A program made the position numbers and the translations under genes. Shown here piece by piece: positions 36,534-48,077 of a stretch of DNA of 64,000 bases. The notes under the pieces were generated by a model, which saw only the letters and a list, made by a program, of their open reading frames with translations, had not been told where the DNA came from and did not search any database. Location of the stretch: contig JABAKD010000017.1 in the NCBI GenBank assembly GCA_012845835.1, forward strand, positions 3,687,367 to 3,751,366, in the 5' to 3' direction. Source of the stretch: Undaria pinnatifida (lineage: Eukaryota > Sar > Phaeophyceae > Laminariales > Alariaceae). Every line of letters starts with the position of its first letter. The first letter of the stretch is position 1.

Positions 36534-37916
36534 AGCCTTGGTCGGAAGATCTGTATGGTCTGTATGATCTGTGTAGGCCATGTTGCTGGCCGAGAGCCAA
36601 GCGTTCTGCATGGTTTTAGGGCCGGCCGTATATCTAAGGAACACAACAAATGTCAGGAATATCCTGACAACAACAAGACAGAGCACTTTTTTTCAAGAAT
36701 CGTGACATTTGACGAGAATCCGGAGACTTTTGAACCGTGTGTTCGAACAATTTCAATAATAATCGATGTTGTAATAGGATTCCTGACAAATAGGCATGTT
36801 TTTTGTTTTGAACGCGTGACATTTCAAGACGCCATTGCATTGTCAGGAGGAGTGGACTAAAAACGTTGCACAACAAATGCTACTCGAGTTGTTTCCTTTT
36901 AAACTCGTTTTTCCACCACAATGTTGTCTGTTCATCATAGATAGAGAGAACTCGCGCGTGTTATGTTATGGTTCATAGTGTTTTTTTGGGGAGTACGTAC
37001 GTAGCTTACTTTGACAGCAGCAGCAGCAGCTGACATTGTTTGGTTGATCGCGCTTGCTTGTTGTGGAGATATAAAGTAGGTACTGCACGGGAAGGTGCTG
37101 ACAGGCTGGTAGAACACGCGAACAGACAGAGCTGTTGTTTACAATTGGACAACGGTCACTCACTGGAGACCAGATAATTCGTGACTTTGTGATTCTCGAG
37201 TTCATCGCCAGACAGCGAATCGGGGAAAGATGAAGCGCTTCACGCGAGGCACAGGGAGCGAGCGCGAAGAAAGCGTTGACAACGGGCCTCGCCTTGACCG
37301 GTATGACATTATATTACGTGCAGATACGGGTTGTTATTTGTCTCCTCAATCAATCCCCGATACTACTAGCGGGCCGAGAGCGTGTGTTTGCGTTCGGAAA
37401 CGGTTCGAGTGCGAGTTGTGTTGCATGCGCAATATCGAACATTATTAAATAAAGCGGGGAAATAGCAACAAATTCAACATCATGACCAAAAGCACATTCA
37501 TGCGCATCACAGATCGCGGCAACGAGATACCATCCGACTCTCCCCCCGAAAAAAGTACTTTCGGGGAATTTTTTATCACGTTTTTTTTTGCATCGTACAA
37601 AACAGACGTAGACCTATAGTCTAGTCTAGGACCGCAAGCTAGGCTTGAGAAAACAAAAGCGCGCAGGGTACATGGTTATTACTACCAGCACGATAGCGTG
37701 CGGCACACGTGCGCGCTGTATCTGACCCCCGCCTCACGAATACGTTCGTGAGCTGTAGCCTAGCCTCCCTCCAACAGTATAGTCTACATCACACGCTCGC
37801 ACACCTTGGATCCGTTTTCTTTGTTTTATTGTTTCAGATTTCCAAGAAGTGTTCGGTAAAAAACCGAAAAATCGTAACATTTTCCCCAATTTATTTCAAT
37901 GTGGCTTTGATTGCAG
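36534..37916. other. No gene recognised
   Basis: A TGTCAGGA-ATA-TCCTGACA palindrome lies at 36651-36669. A strong pyrimidine tract and AG acceptor occur at about 37837. No domain was recognised in the open frames. Confidence 0.4.
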
Positions 37917-38167
37917 CACAGCACAATACAAGGAAATTTCTACCGCCAATGCCCAGAAAATTCCGATGCTGCGGGAAGTTGCACTTTAAGGCCTCCCCTT
38001 CCGCCTGACAGGACAACGCCTGCCAGAGAGGCTGCCGGTAGACCGGGCTCACACCGCCAAGCCCTCCTCAGTCACCCGTCGCCTACAACCAGCACAGCCT
38101 GTCTCACTCCCCACCTCTTCACCACAGCCCAACTCCACACCACCACCGCCGACCTCTCGCCGTCTCG
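37917..38167 (+). CDS. Possible isolated exon, Pro/Thr/Ser-rich product
   Basis: A T-rich acceptor (GGCTTTGATTGCAG) precedes 37917 and a GTGAGTT donor follows 38167. One frame is open throughout and encodes a Pro-, Thr- and Ser-rich peptide with two cysteines near the start (R-Q-C-P-E-N, then G-S-C-T). No domain is recognised and no partner exon is found, so it may be chance. Confidence 0.25.
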
Positions 38168-38624
38168 GTGAGTTCCTACTACTGACACCTATCGGACACA
38201 CTCTGCGTTGCACGAATACATACATACAGCAGTTAGTATTACGCGCTCGTAGCTTGAGGAGTTCTTGGGCGTGCTCCCGAGGGCAACAGCACTGCGTACC
38301 CCTCGCGCTCGCAGCACTGCTTAGACGGGAGAATGCAAACTCAATCGTGCGTTTCGACTCGTTGCCGCACTGTATGTAGTTGTAGTCCAAAAAACGCTAA
38401 GTTGGTTTTTTTGCGCATGTGTTCAGGCCCGCGCACGCAGCACTCGTACTTGTAGCACTGCTGTGATGGGGAGATAGATGCACAATGGAGATCTCAATCT
38501 TGCTTGTTGTTTAGAGTCGTGCGCGGGAGATGTGCCGCACCTCATCTGCTGCTAGACGAAACCGGTGGCTTAGGTAGCACAATCCTTGGATCACAGCACG
38601 CGTCCTCTCAGCCCTGATACATGA

Positions 38625-40060
38625 GCCCAGATATTTTATGAAAAATGAAAATACACTCCAGCTAGCTGTGAGATCGAAGTTTTCGTCGAAACTCATCTTT
38701 GCAAGCTGTGTGTGGTACGCCGAACGCGCGCATTACGAGTTGTGTGTCCTCATAAAGGATATAGGTCGGCGACTCCCCTTACAACTACAGTGTAGCTATC
38801 AGGGTCAACAAGGTGATTTTAGTCAGTCTGTGGTCATCTTGTTGCGCTTGCATGTACAGCACACCGCGCGGAACAACCTGCTTAGACCACACCTAAGTAC
38901 TTTGTACTGCTGCACCTGGTACGTACGTAGAAAATATATTTTGTAAGAATGAAAATACACCCTAGCTGTAAGATCGAAGATTTTGTCGAAACTCATATTT
39001 GCAAGCTAGCTGTGTGCGATACTCCGATCGCGCGTATTAGTCTACTGGGTGTCAAGCACGCCTCCACTCGCCCAGATTTTTTATTGTGGCCATCTTGTTG
39101 CGGTTGCATGTACAACACACCGCGCGGAACAACCTGCTGTAGTACTTTGTACTGCTGTAGTACCTGGTACGTAGAAAATGTATTTAATGGAAATGAAAAT
39201 ACGCTCCAGCGGTGAGATCGAAGATTGTGTCGAAACTCATATTTTTTTGCAAGCTGTGTGCGATACTCCGATCGCGCGTATTACTGGGTGTCAAGCACGC
39301 GTCCTCTCGCCCCTGATACATGAGCCCAGATTTTTTATTGTGGTCATCTTGTTGCGGTTGCATGTACAGCACACCGCGCGGAACATCCTGCTGTAGTACT
39401 TTGTACTGCTGTACCTGGTACGTAGAAAATGTATTTTATCAAACAAAGTAAAAATACACTCCATCTATCTGTGAGATCGAAGATTTTGTCGAAACTCATC
39501 TTTGCAAGCTGTGTGCGATACTCCGATCGCGCGTATTACTGAGTGTGTGTCCTCAGTAAGGATATAGGTCGGCGACTCTCCTTGAAGCTACAGTGTAGCT
39601 TGTACTAGGGTCAACCAAGGATGATGTTAGTCAGTCTGTGCGCGGAAACTATAGAACCCGTTTTTGAGGGGGACACAATCTGACGGCTGTGGAAGGAAAT
39701 GCATCAGTTTATCAAGTGTATCCTGTAAGTCGTATAGCCGGTGAGGGGAGGGGTGAGTTTCTAAGGGCGTGGAGCCTGGGTTTGAACAAGAGGGAGCGGA
39801 GGGGGAGAAGAGGGAACCGGGCGGAGCAACTCAATCTGTGCACGGAAACTACACATCCTTTAAGGGAACCAATCTGACGGTTGTGGAAGGAATGCATCAG
39901 TTTGTCGTGTAGACTATATCCTGTATGTCGTACAACCAGTGAGGAGAAGGCGTAGTGTTCGAAGGGGTGGGGGGTAGGGGGGGGAAGGGGATTTCCAACA
40001 GCTTTATGTCGCATAGATGTAGGGGTTTGCTATACGCGTGGTGCTAAAATGTACATATGG
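38625..40060 (-). mobile_element. T element, reverse copy with amplified terminus
   Basis: The T terminus (ACACTCCAGCT, GTGAGATCGAAG, GTCGAAACTCATCTTTGCAAG, then CTCCGATCGCGCGTATTAC) occurs four times, at about 38645, 38950, 39190 and 39455, joined by a unit with TTGCATGTACAGCACACCGC and TACCTGGTACGTAGAAAAT. The last copy runs on through GTCGGCGACTC, CAGAAACGGG-type sequence and CACAACCAGTGAG to about 40060. Confidence 0.75.
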
Positions 40061-40496
40061 AACCTGACAAAGTTCTGAATAAACGATTTTGGGTCACAAC
40101 TACAGAATAGAACCTGTACAAGTAGACTATGTAGTCTACTGGTGGAATGTCTTTTGCTTTGGCCGCTTGATTAGAAACATCAGGTAGCAGGTATTGATAA
40201 TTCCAACTCTCACCCGAACGGTGTGGTGTGCTACCCCCTGTCTCCCTCTTTGACTCCAGACGTGGAGCAGGGCAGACGGAACACATAACTCTGTGAACAA
40301 TCCCCTGCGCGCGATGCCGTCCATCCGTCGCCAATACGGAGTAAGAGATTGAAAGAGAAAAAAACTACTTCGTAATGTTGACTTTTTGTGTGTATTATTG
40401 CCGTTTTCTTCCGTTTCATTTTCGTTTCCAGCGTCAACCAAGCACTCCCCGGAAATACAGCACCACTAGCCCGACCCCACAAGACAAATCGAGAAG
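40061..40496 (+). other. Upstream region of the secreted module gene
   Basis: A strong acceptor-like sequence (TTTCATTTTCGTTTCCAG) ends at about 40431, 65 bp before the start codon, which suggests an intron in the 5' leader. No TATA-type element can be assigned safely. Confidence 0.35.
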
Positions 40497-40575
40497 ATGA
40501 TTCAGCTCCTTATCTTCGTTGCGGCGGTGGGTGCTTTCGGCGCGGCAGCTGCCGTACAGATACCGTCCTCAAAAG
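40497..40575 (+). CDS. Signal-peptide exon
   Basis: 26 codons plus one base. Hydrophobic core at residues 4-14 with small residues to 19, and a strong AAG-GTGAGG donor. Phase 1 is the same phase used by every array exon, so such an exon could also head the array gene. Confidence 0.72.
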
Positions 40576-43564
40576 GTGAGGTCGAATGCTCTGCGCACGT
40601 GGGGTCGGTTTAGCCATGTATGTGTATTAGCGCACAATATCTCAGCTGAAGTGTTTAGAAGATTTTTTCAAAAATCTACTCGGAAGACGTACTGCAGTTA
40701 TATTCCTAACGTAAAATCGGGTTTCCAGAAAATGAGGCATCGATGATACGGAGGTGGCCCCGTGATTTGGAACCGGTGAATTACTTGGAGAACCTAGGCC
40801 ACATCGATCATTGTGCCTGTTTCCCACGAACCCAAAGCCAGAGAACATACGTTGAAGGAGAAATACTGACCATCCCACCCACACAAGTTATGCATGCAGT
40901 AGTGTCTTGTTTAACAACCTTAGCGGATCGGAGAGATCTGCGAGCGCCTTGCAACACTCAGCCCCGTGCGAAAGCAACTAGGGATGCCTTCAAATGGGTC
41001 CGAGATTGAAACAAAGCTGTTGGTTCCGGGCTATCAGTGCGGAGGTGCGTCCCGGGCGAGACCCTCCTGCTTAGGGGCATGACGCCTCATCTAATCCAAC
41101 ACTTACTTTAAATGATCGGTGAAGCCGCAGAAAATACTACAGTAACCGCGCACCACAGATGTTCGGAAGGTGCTAGCAACGGGGTTGTGGTGTGTGATCA
41201 AGGCGCTAAGATAGGCAGGGGTTCATCTAGTTTTTTACTTGTTGATGCGTCCGGAAATTTCGTGGACGATGTACATGTCTGGATGGCTTTCTGCAGTGTG
41301 TTATAAGGATTAGTTTGGGTAAGCTATTGGTTAATCCTTTGCAAGTGGTAAAAAAACGGACTAATACCCCACTAATTCCTCAACAAATGGCGTCGTCGGC
41401 AGTGATCATAGGTGTTTTGGTCGTGGGTTCGAGCCCCACATTCACCATAATAAACTTTTTCAGACTTTTCCCATGTCGAATTTGAAAAATACTCTTCCCG
41501 GTATCCCAAGGAAATGAATCCGCTTGGATATTGACAGGTCCGCCCGTCTATCCGGCCGACCTGCTATCCCGCCGTTTCAGGGGGGGAGAATGTTATACGG
41601 CTTGGTTTGGGAAAGCTATCGGTTAACCTTTTGCAGGAGGTCAAACGGACCAATACCCCACTAATTCCTTCACGAATATAGTCTACTGTGGCACCTTCTA
41701 GAGGGACTACTAATAAAAGTATAGGCGTTTCGATCTTGATCACTTATTTTATTGCTTTTTTTTCCCCTGGAACATATGCACGGCATGCTACAGCAGGGGT
41801 TACCCAATACGGCGGCCTAGTAAGGCGGTATCCCGATATAAGGCGGCCAAACTCGCTTAGCGCGACCAGAGAATTGCACTCATAACGAGGAATGAGTAAG
41901 GCGGGATCCCTCCATAAGGCGGTCACATTGCTCTGGGACGCGTGTGTTAAGATGCGGCCTCGAAAGGCAGGTAATTATCCGAATTTGAGATCATTTGGAT
42001 GGGTTTCGTATGATAAGTAAGGTTGGCGTTTTATATTTGGGAAAGTTAGGAAATAGATCGGAGGCACGTGCCTCCGATCTCAGACGTCATCCGGGGCTCT
42101 GGTGGAATCGAATAAAGCTACGTCTCTACGAAGGAAAAGAAAGTGAGTACTCTCCGAGGACGTGCTCAATTGGCAGACCTGCAGAGGGCACTCTGTGTCC
42201 CCATCTAATAACCTAACACATGGCGTCGACGGCAGGACAAAGAGAAAAGAGGTGCACCACTTTTTTTCTTTGAGGTTCCTCGATTTGGGAGCGCTCAAGA
42301 CATGTCCCTCCCGAAACTGATTTGGAGAAAAACAAAACTGCTACCGGATGAAAATTTCCGTCATCGCCTAGGGTATACCACGATATTTTCATGCAAGCAA
42401 AACGGCCAATTTTCGGTTAAGGGGCCCCATCATTCAGAAACAAAGAAAAGCCAAAAAGTGCTACCTCTAGCCTACCATGCGTCCTGGCACACCACCGCCT
42501 TTTTTCCTGGGGGAGGGGCTAAAGTAAAGGGAGGCGGGGCGAGCTGCGGTAGATCTATCGATCTTGAACACTTTGCTCGCACATTTTTGCTTTCCCCCCT
42601 TGAATATCTGCACAGCGTGTGGTCGAGGATTGGGTTGTGCCTCTTGTGTCGTTCAATCCACGAGGGGAGATCCGTTCGTGTCTGGAATAAGTAAAAAGTA
42701 AACGACGGCTACCGGCAGACACTCTATATATACTGGTATACCGAACGCCCAGGGAGCATGTGCATAAGCCACCAGCGAACACTACATGGAAGAGCATTTC
42801 CGTTACGTCTGCCGCCGCGGTTGTACTGTTGTAAACGGTAAGCCAACGCTGAAATCCACCCATTCCCCCAGGAACCACCACACGTTTGTTGGACATGGTG
42901 CTGGGGATGAAAACCAAAGCCCGTATCACAACACCAATATAAATATCCCAACTCTTGTGTTTTTCGAACTCTTTGTCCTACAACCTGCAGGCGTGTTGTC
43001 AGGAAAGGCCGTCCAACGTCCCCGCGGCAGGCGCTCTCTGAAGGTACGATGCAGCATCGAAGCTGTAGCGCCTCGGTAGTACTACTACTACTCGTACTTA
43101 TTGTTTTCGCAGTATTTGGGAATCACGCACTTTCTGCTGTTCTTAGAATGCACTTAACTATGGGCATCCTTTCCGCCGTGGGACATGCTGCGCAATAGGT
43201 GATAAATCACGGATCGTGCAGCATTTGTCACACCACTTTGTACTCTTGATAGCACTTCTGACACGATACTACTAGACACTGAGCGAGTACCCTACAAATC
43301 AAATGCCGATTTCCCGCTTACATGAATGCTGCTGCCGGACAGCACGAGGGGGTGTACTGCGACTCTATAGGTTGCACTAATGGGTATACTCCGATCAAAG
43401 ACGCCGACAAGGTCAAGTGCGACAACGGCAAGTGTGAGCCCAAGCAGTGCTGCGAGGAACTCTGCCCGCACTACGCGTGCCCCGACAAGTACACCCCGAT
43501 ATATGGCGCTGACACCCTCTTGTGCGACTACTCAGGGTGCACCACCGACAAGTGTTGCGAGAAG
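40497..43564 (+). CDS. Three-exon secreted protein with two six-cysteine modules
   Basis: Exon 1 (40497-40575) starts ATGATTCAG and encodes a 26-residue signal peptide: L-L-I-F-V-A-A-V core, then G-A-A-A-A, likely cleaved around A-A-A-A-V-Q. It ends phase 1 at AAAAG-GTGAGG. Exon 2 (42991-43043) follows an ACCTGCAG acceptor in phase 1, encodes 17 residues with a basic R-P-R-G-R-R stretch, and ends phase 0 at GAAG-GTACGA. Exon 3 (43343-43564) begins in phase 0 after GGACAG and encodes two modules, each C-X4-C-X14-C-X4-C-X4-C-C as in the array. It ends at GAGAAG before GTGAGC; unspliced, the frame stops at 43582. The phases fit only in this order. Mature protein is about 90-95 residues plus any later exon. 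The basic stretch could be a processing site. Expression and the exon 3 end are unproven. Confidence 0.66.
41299..41674 (+). mobile_element. Miniature LTR retrotransposon (TRIM-like)
   Basis: Two direct repeats of about 85 bp, 41299-41385 (TGTTATAAGG to CCTCAACA) and 41591-41674 (TGTTATACGG onwards), enclose about 205 bp. Two bases inside the left repeat is TGGCGTCGTCGGCAG, placed as a primer-binding site should be. Just before the right repeat is a purine tract, AGGGGGGAGAA. There is no coding region, so it would depend on another element. A tRNA-like GTGGGTTCGAGCCCCAC lies inside. No target duplication was found. Confidence 0.7.
41815..41935. repeat. Short AAGGCGG-containing direct repeats
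   Basis: TAAGGCGGTATCCCGATATAAGGCGG at about 41821 and a similar GTAAGGCGGGATCCC..ATAAGGCGG at about 41897, period about 76 bp. Confidence 0.6.
42055..42080. repeat. Perfect 26-bp palindrome centred on CACGTG
   Basis: AGATCGGAGGCAC is followed directly by its exact complement, with no spacer. The centre CACGTG is also the core site of bHLH and bZIP factors, although it may simply be a foldback end. Confidence 0.93.
42248..42484. mobile_element. R1 element, left end trimmed
   Basis: From GAGGTGCACCAC to CTAGCCTACCATGCGTCC, with standard R1 inner order. Confidence 0.75.
42991..43043 (+). CDS. Linker exon with basic stretch
   Basis: 53 nt between a pyrimidine-rich acceptor (TTTGTCCTACAACCTGCAG) and AAG-GTACGA. 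It converts phase 1 to phase 0, which exactly joins the exons on either side. Confidence 0.58.
43343..43564 (+). CDS. Two-module exon
   Basis: 74 codons. Module 1 starts Y-C-D-S-I-G-C and module 2 C-P-H-Y-A-C-P-D-K-Y-T. They differ from each other and from the array core at many positions while keeping all twelve cysteines at the same spacing, so selection on the fold is likely. Confidence 0.78.
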
Positions 43565-43582
43565 GTGAGCATCACTTTGTGA

Positions 43583-44000
43583 TCGAAATTTCGCCCGAGT
43601 ACGTACGGAATCCACACTACTACAGCAACTGCATAACACCGACGAGAAATAGCAACAACGTAGCATTGGTCAGATTGCCCATTGTGCAGAAAGAGTTTTA
43701 AGTTTTCTTAGACTAAAGTGTTGTGTCAGCTGGTTATGCCGCGCATTTCATCGCCACTTCGTCACCAATTGCACTTAGCTTTTTGTAAAACTTTCTTTCC
43801 CCTACAAAAAAAACGGGTCGTGAAAACTATTCGGTGTCTAAATCGTGGGTGTAGTCCTAAAGAGACTAGGGTTTATACTTTAACATTTAGACGAAGCCTA
43901 TACAGAGTCGTTTGGGATGGTTGGTGTTGATACTTGCCTGGTTAGGTGTGCGCGGTCGCTACAATATTTTCTGACGGCTGTGATTTTCCGAGAAGCCCCC
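43583..44000. other. No gene recognised
   Basis: Region after the two-module exon. No further cysteine module, domain or clear acceptor in matching phase was recognised. Confidence 0.4.
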
Positions 44001-44190
44001 CTCCCCTCCCCTCCCCCCCTCCCCGTTCAACTTGCGGAACCCCCTAGCTTTGAAATAAAATACAAGTACCACACCTAACATCATATCTGCTAGAAAAACA
44101 AACAATATCAGGCAGGTGATCTAAACTGATGCATTCCTTCTACAACCGTCAGATTTGTCCGCCTTAAAATAAAAGACTTATAATAAAGGA
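44000..44190 (+). mobile_element. T element fragment
   Basis: A C-tract block, then GATGCATTCCTTCTACAACC and GTCAGATTTGTCC, matching inner T modules. Confidence 0.6.
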
Positions 44191-44214
44191 TTTTAACATG
44201 TTACTCTGATGCTG

Positions 44215-44481
44215 AAGACGCCTGGTGCGTCTGGAGGCGCACTACTTGTTTTCTATTATTTAAGGTTCTCCTTCAGCAGATCTTAAGACCTCTCCCAAAA
44301 AACTGATTTCGGAAATAAACAAAACTGCTACATAGCGGATGAAAAATCCCATGGCCTAGGTACACAACGAGAACCATGCAAACAAAATGGAAAATTTCCG
44401 ACGATTTTGGGTCAAGGGAAGCTCCGTCATTCAGAAACCATTTTCGCCAAAAAACGGTATACCTCTATCGTAGCACGCGTC
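44215..44481. mobile_element. R1 element
   Basis: Eroded left terminus, standard middle (CCTAGGTACACAACGAGAACC, CGACGATTTTGGGTCAAGG) and intact right terminus CCTCTATCGTAGCACGCGTC. Confidence 0.82.
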
Positions 44482-46315
44482 TACGACAAATAAATTCAGG
44501 ATCGATATTCAGACTGTATATGTATCCGCACAGGACGGCTACCATATTGTTGCCAGGTCTGACTGCCAGAGAAGTTAGAGCTCAGCCCCACGCCATGTGT
44601 AGTGTCAACAGTAGTGTGCGCTGCGAACTTTCCACACCCACCCTCGCCACAAGGTTTATTGGCGCGCAATATTTGTTGGCCACAATCTTTAGGGGACCCC
44701 CTTGACGTTTTTCGACCCCTTTTTCCCCCGCGTATACGACCTTGTGTTCTACCAGGTATAGCACTAAGCAGCCAGGCTATCGAAAGCGAGACGCGGCGCA
44801 CAAGAAACTGTTCAAGGAACAGTGCAGTGCTAACGATGGCATTTACAGCGCAGCGCGGTATCCGTGCACATATTGCCTCCCGGGGAGTACCTGGGGGGGG
44901 GTGTAAATATACATACCGATCAAATGGGCGTTACGGTTTCGTCCGTCTTTAGACCCACCTCCTCCAGTGATGCAGATGTTTGGTTGTGGAGGGAAGACGC
45001 ATGTGATGGCACGGCGGTGGGTCGCTTTGAACGCTTTTAGCGTGTAACGATATTTCGTGCCTGGTGTATAGTTAAATGTTAACATATTGTGACTTCATTC
45101 ATACATGTGTACTTGAAAGGTTAAAAATGTCTGCGAGTTCATCTACACCCTGGGTGCCGTCAAAGGAGACTTTGATTGATGTTTTTTGTGTCGTGGACAG
45201 GATACGACCGCTTGCTCACTACAGCGCGGGAAATTAGTGTCTAGGCTGCTGTTGTATATGTTATGGGCCTCTGCTTGTGTCGTGTCCGTTTATTGTTGGT
45301 GTTCCACTACGATTGGTGATGGGTGTCCCTATCCTTTCATGCTCATCTACGGGAGGCGGGCTTGAGCTTCACTACTAGTGTATGCAGAGCTGCGCACCAG
45401 TACAGACAAGGGAGGGCAGGGGGTTCCTTGGGGGGGCGGTGTGTGTCTTGTCGGCTTACCGACGGTTTTGCAATAGAAGGACTGGCCGATTCGTGTTCAT
45501 GAAGGACGAACTCCTTTGTGGACTCCTCGGTGTGTCGCGTATAAGAAGCGCGGACCACTTCTTGGGGTGGTTTTTGGTGTGTTTCGTGGTGGATTTGGTT
45601 TGTTGCCTATAGCGGATTGACCCTTGGGCTTGGTGTGAAAATCGAAAACCCTTGTGCGTTTGCGTGTTGTGCTGTATCATTGGAAACGACAGCCGAGTGA
45701 CCTTTGTGGTGGCGCGGTTCCCAGTGTGTCTTTCTGTTTGCCGTGGTTTGGGTTGATCACCACAGCAATGGATTGGCCGATTGGCTTGTTGAGCGTCGAA
45801 AACCTTTTTGAGGGTTTTCTAGTTTCCACCAGCATTGTACAAATTGTACGGGAGAATGGGGTGTTTCGAGCCCGAGCAGTGCGCAACGTTTCGGGTGGAA
45901 AGTAAACGAGTGGTGCCCAGATGCGGCCTTGGTAGGAGCCGAAGCGCTCGCATAAGTGTGTATACATGATACGTGGAGGATGCAGATGTTCCCTGCCTCG
46001 GGCTGGCGCGGAAATCTTTCGGCGAAAATAATTAACAAATGAGTAACAAAACCATCACTTAACGTATACCAGAGGTACAGAGTGGTTTCTGCGGCGTTTT
46101 GACGGGGAGATCCTCTCACACAAACACGTGTGATCCGATGTGATGGTAGTCCCGCGGGGAAACTTGTGTTGTGCGAATATCATGAATCGCACGCTGTATT
46201 TCCCAACGATGTACTGCAATGCGACGCTTGCATAGTTGGTTCCGTCGCTCATCGTCGACCTTTAAAGCTAGCTGCCGCTTGCACCCACGATCAACGCCGG
46301 GAACGGTCAAGTTTG
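44482..46315. other. No gene recognised
   Basis: Open frames up to 120 codons without domains. Blocks near 45.4-45.6 and 45.7-45.8 share a loose GGACTGGCCGATT / GGATTGGCCGATT motif, possibly an old duplication. Confidence 0.45.
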
Positions 46316-46586
46316 GACGCGTGCTACACGATAGAGGTATACCATTTTTTGGCCGTTTTTGTTTCTGACTGACGAAGCTCCTTAGCCCAAATTCGTCGGA
46401 AATACGCCATTTTATTTTCATGATTCTCGGTCTTGTTCCTAGGCCAGATGGGATTTTTCACCCGGTATCATAGTCGGTTATTTTTTTTCTCCAAATCAGT
46501 TTTTGGGGAGGGACATGTCTTAAGCTCTCAAACGGAGGAAATCTCAGAAGAAAGGTGGTGTGCACCTCTGTCGTAGCACCGCGCCT
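46316..46586. mobile_element. R1 element, full length
   Basis: GACGCGTGCTACACGATAGAGG to CACCTCTGTCGTAGCACCGCG, 271 bp. Confidence 0.83.
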
Positions 46587-46789
46587 TTGGAAGAAAACTA
46601 CACGAGAGGAGTTGAGCGCCACAATATAGTGTGCTGCGAGAAGATCTTCACTAAAGGATCTCTATTCACCACCCGACTCAACCGAATTTGGGAGTAATTC
46701 ACGCGTGCGCTAAGCCCGAAACACACTCCCGTTGAGCTATTAATAGATTCACCCATGAATATTTTTTGTTGTAAAAACAAAAAAAAACG

Positions 46790-46985
46790 CACTGAGTTTA
46801 TTTGCTGTCCCCAAACCTGTGAGATCATCGAAGACTTCGTTGACACTCATCTTTGGAGGCTGTGTTGTGACAGTCCGATCGCGCGTGTTACGGACTGTGT
46901 ATTCTTCGTGAAGGGTACACGTCGGCGACTCCCACCCTTGGCCCTAGCTGGTACCAGGGTCAACAGGGTGATTGATGCGAAGACG
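46790..46985 (-). mobile_element. T element terminal fragment
   Basis: CTGTGAGATCATCGAAGA, GACACTCATCTTTGGAGGCTG, CCGATCGCGCGTGTTAC and CGTCGGCGACTCCC follow the T terminus order with divergence. Confidence 0.65.
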
Positions 46986-47546
46986 TTCAGTCTTGGAATC
47001 CTTTTTTTTGGTTACGTATGCATCACATTCAGGATTTTGGTGGGTAGCCCCAGAGTCGATGAGCCCGCTGTTTGACTTCTTTTCTTTTATATCCTCCGGC
47101 GGGTGGGGAAAAATAAAGCTTTAGCTCACCACACTTCAACGTATTTTCATACGCGTCGTGTGTCGATTTAACTCAGTTGCTTTCGCAGCCCAACGCTAGC
47201 TGGCGCACCCTTCGGGTCCCATGGTAGGTATAGCGTAAGCCGTCCCTATCAGTGGTCTTCGTATAGGGACGTTTGGCATCCAAAGAAGCAACCATAAAGA
47301 AGCATCGCCCGTTGACGACGTCTAAATACACAACCCTCTTATGGGACACCTTGTTGACGGATCAATCGTTACAAACTTCCGTGCAACTAGCTGTGGGTTT
47401 GTTGAGCATTGGGCGGTATGAGCACTACACTATCTAATAGGGGTTCGCCCTTTTTTTCGGAGACTCATGCACCCCGCCCATACATCACCCAGAATCTGAT
47501 TTTTCAGAAAATCTGAACGACTAAAGTATACCCGATGAAGGCCCTC
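46986..47546. other. No gene recognised
   Basis: No domain, splice-supported exon or repeat was recognised. Confidence 0.4.
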
Positions 47547-47714
47547 GACGCGCGCTACGATAGAGATGTCATCACTTTTTTCCTGGGGTTCCTCAATTTG
47601 GGAGCTATTTGAAGACATGAGTCTTAGCTCGCAAAACCTGATATGCTGAAAAATATAACCGCTACCAGATGAAAACACCCGTATCATGGCCTAGGTACCT
47701 ACACGACCGGAATC

Positions 47715-48014
47715 TGACCAAGGCTACCGTAAGGGGGTCGCTTTTTTTTGGGCCTTGTCTTGCAGTGTGGCTCAAGGTCTTTCGCGCGAGGGATATCCCC
47801 CTGGGTTTCTATGCGGTGTTGAGCGTTTTTGCTGTTTTTGTTTTGCTGTATGGGTCCGCAATGGCAACATGGTCATCGACGCTGCGCCAAAACAAACTTG
47901 TATAAAAAAACTTCTTCGTCCATGAGGTACGGAGTCGCTCTTGCTCGTGACTGGCTCAAACCCGGCAGTAAAAATCGTGACACACACCCCTGTCCCCTAC
48001 CGTAGCCTTTGTCA
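47715..48014 (+). mobile_element. R5 element, full length
   Basis: TGACCAAGGCTACCGTAAGGGG at the left faces CCCCTACCGTAGCCTTTGTCA at the right. The core TTTCGCGCGAGGGATATCCC is a degraded palindrome. 300 bp, no coding region. Confidence 0.8.
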
Positions 48015-48077
48015 ATAACGCAAGAAAATGTCCTATTTCCGACGATTTTCTCTGGGTTTAAAGTGTGCTGAGCCCCG

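Larger units (their letters stand above)
40576..42990 (+). other. Large first intron with insertions
   Basis: Holds the LTR-like miniature element (41299-41674), an R1 copy (42248-42484) and a 26-bp palindrome (42055-42080). An open frame at 41112-41306 ends inside the first LTR; it contains two cysteines and a D-A-S-G-N-F-V-D-D run but no recognised domain. Confidence 0.5.

Noticed and set aside
41388-41450. tRNA gene (A-box-like TGGCGTCGTCGG and B-box-like GGTTCGAGCCC)
   Set aside because: Box spacing is too short and acceptor and D stems do not pair; better explained as the primer-binding and inner region of the LTR-like element.
44903-44925. Riboswitch or bacterial-type terminator at G-rich runs
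   Set aside because: The gene structure is eukaryotic, and no conserved aptamer pattern is seen.
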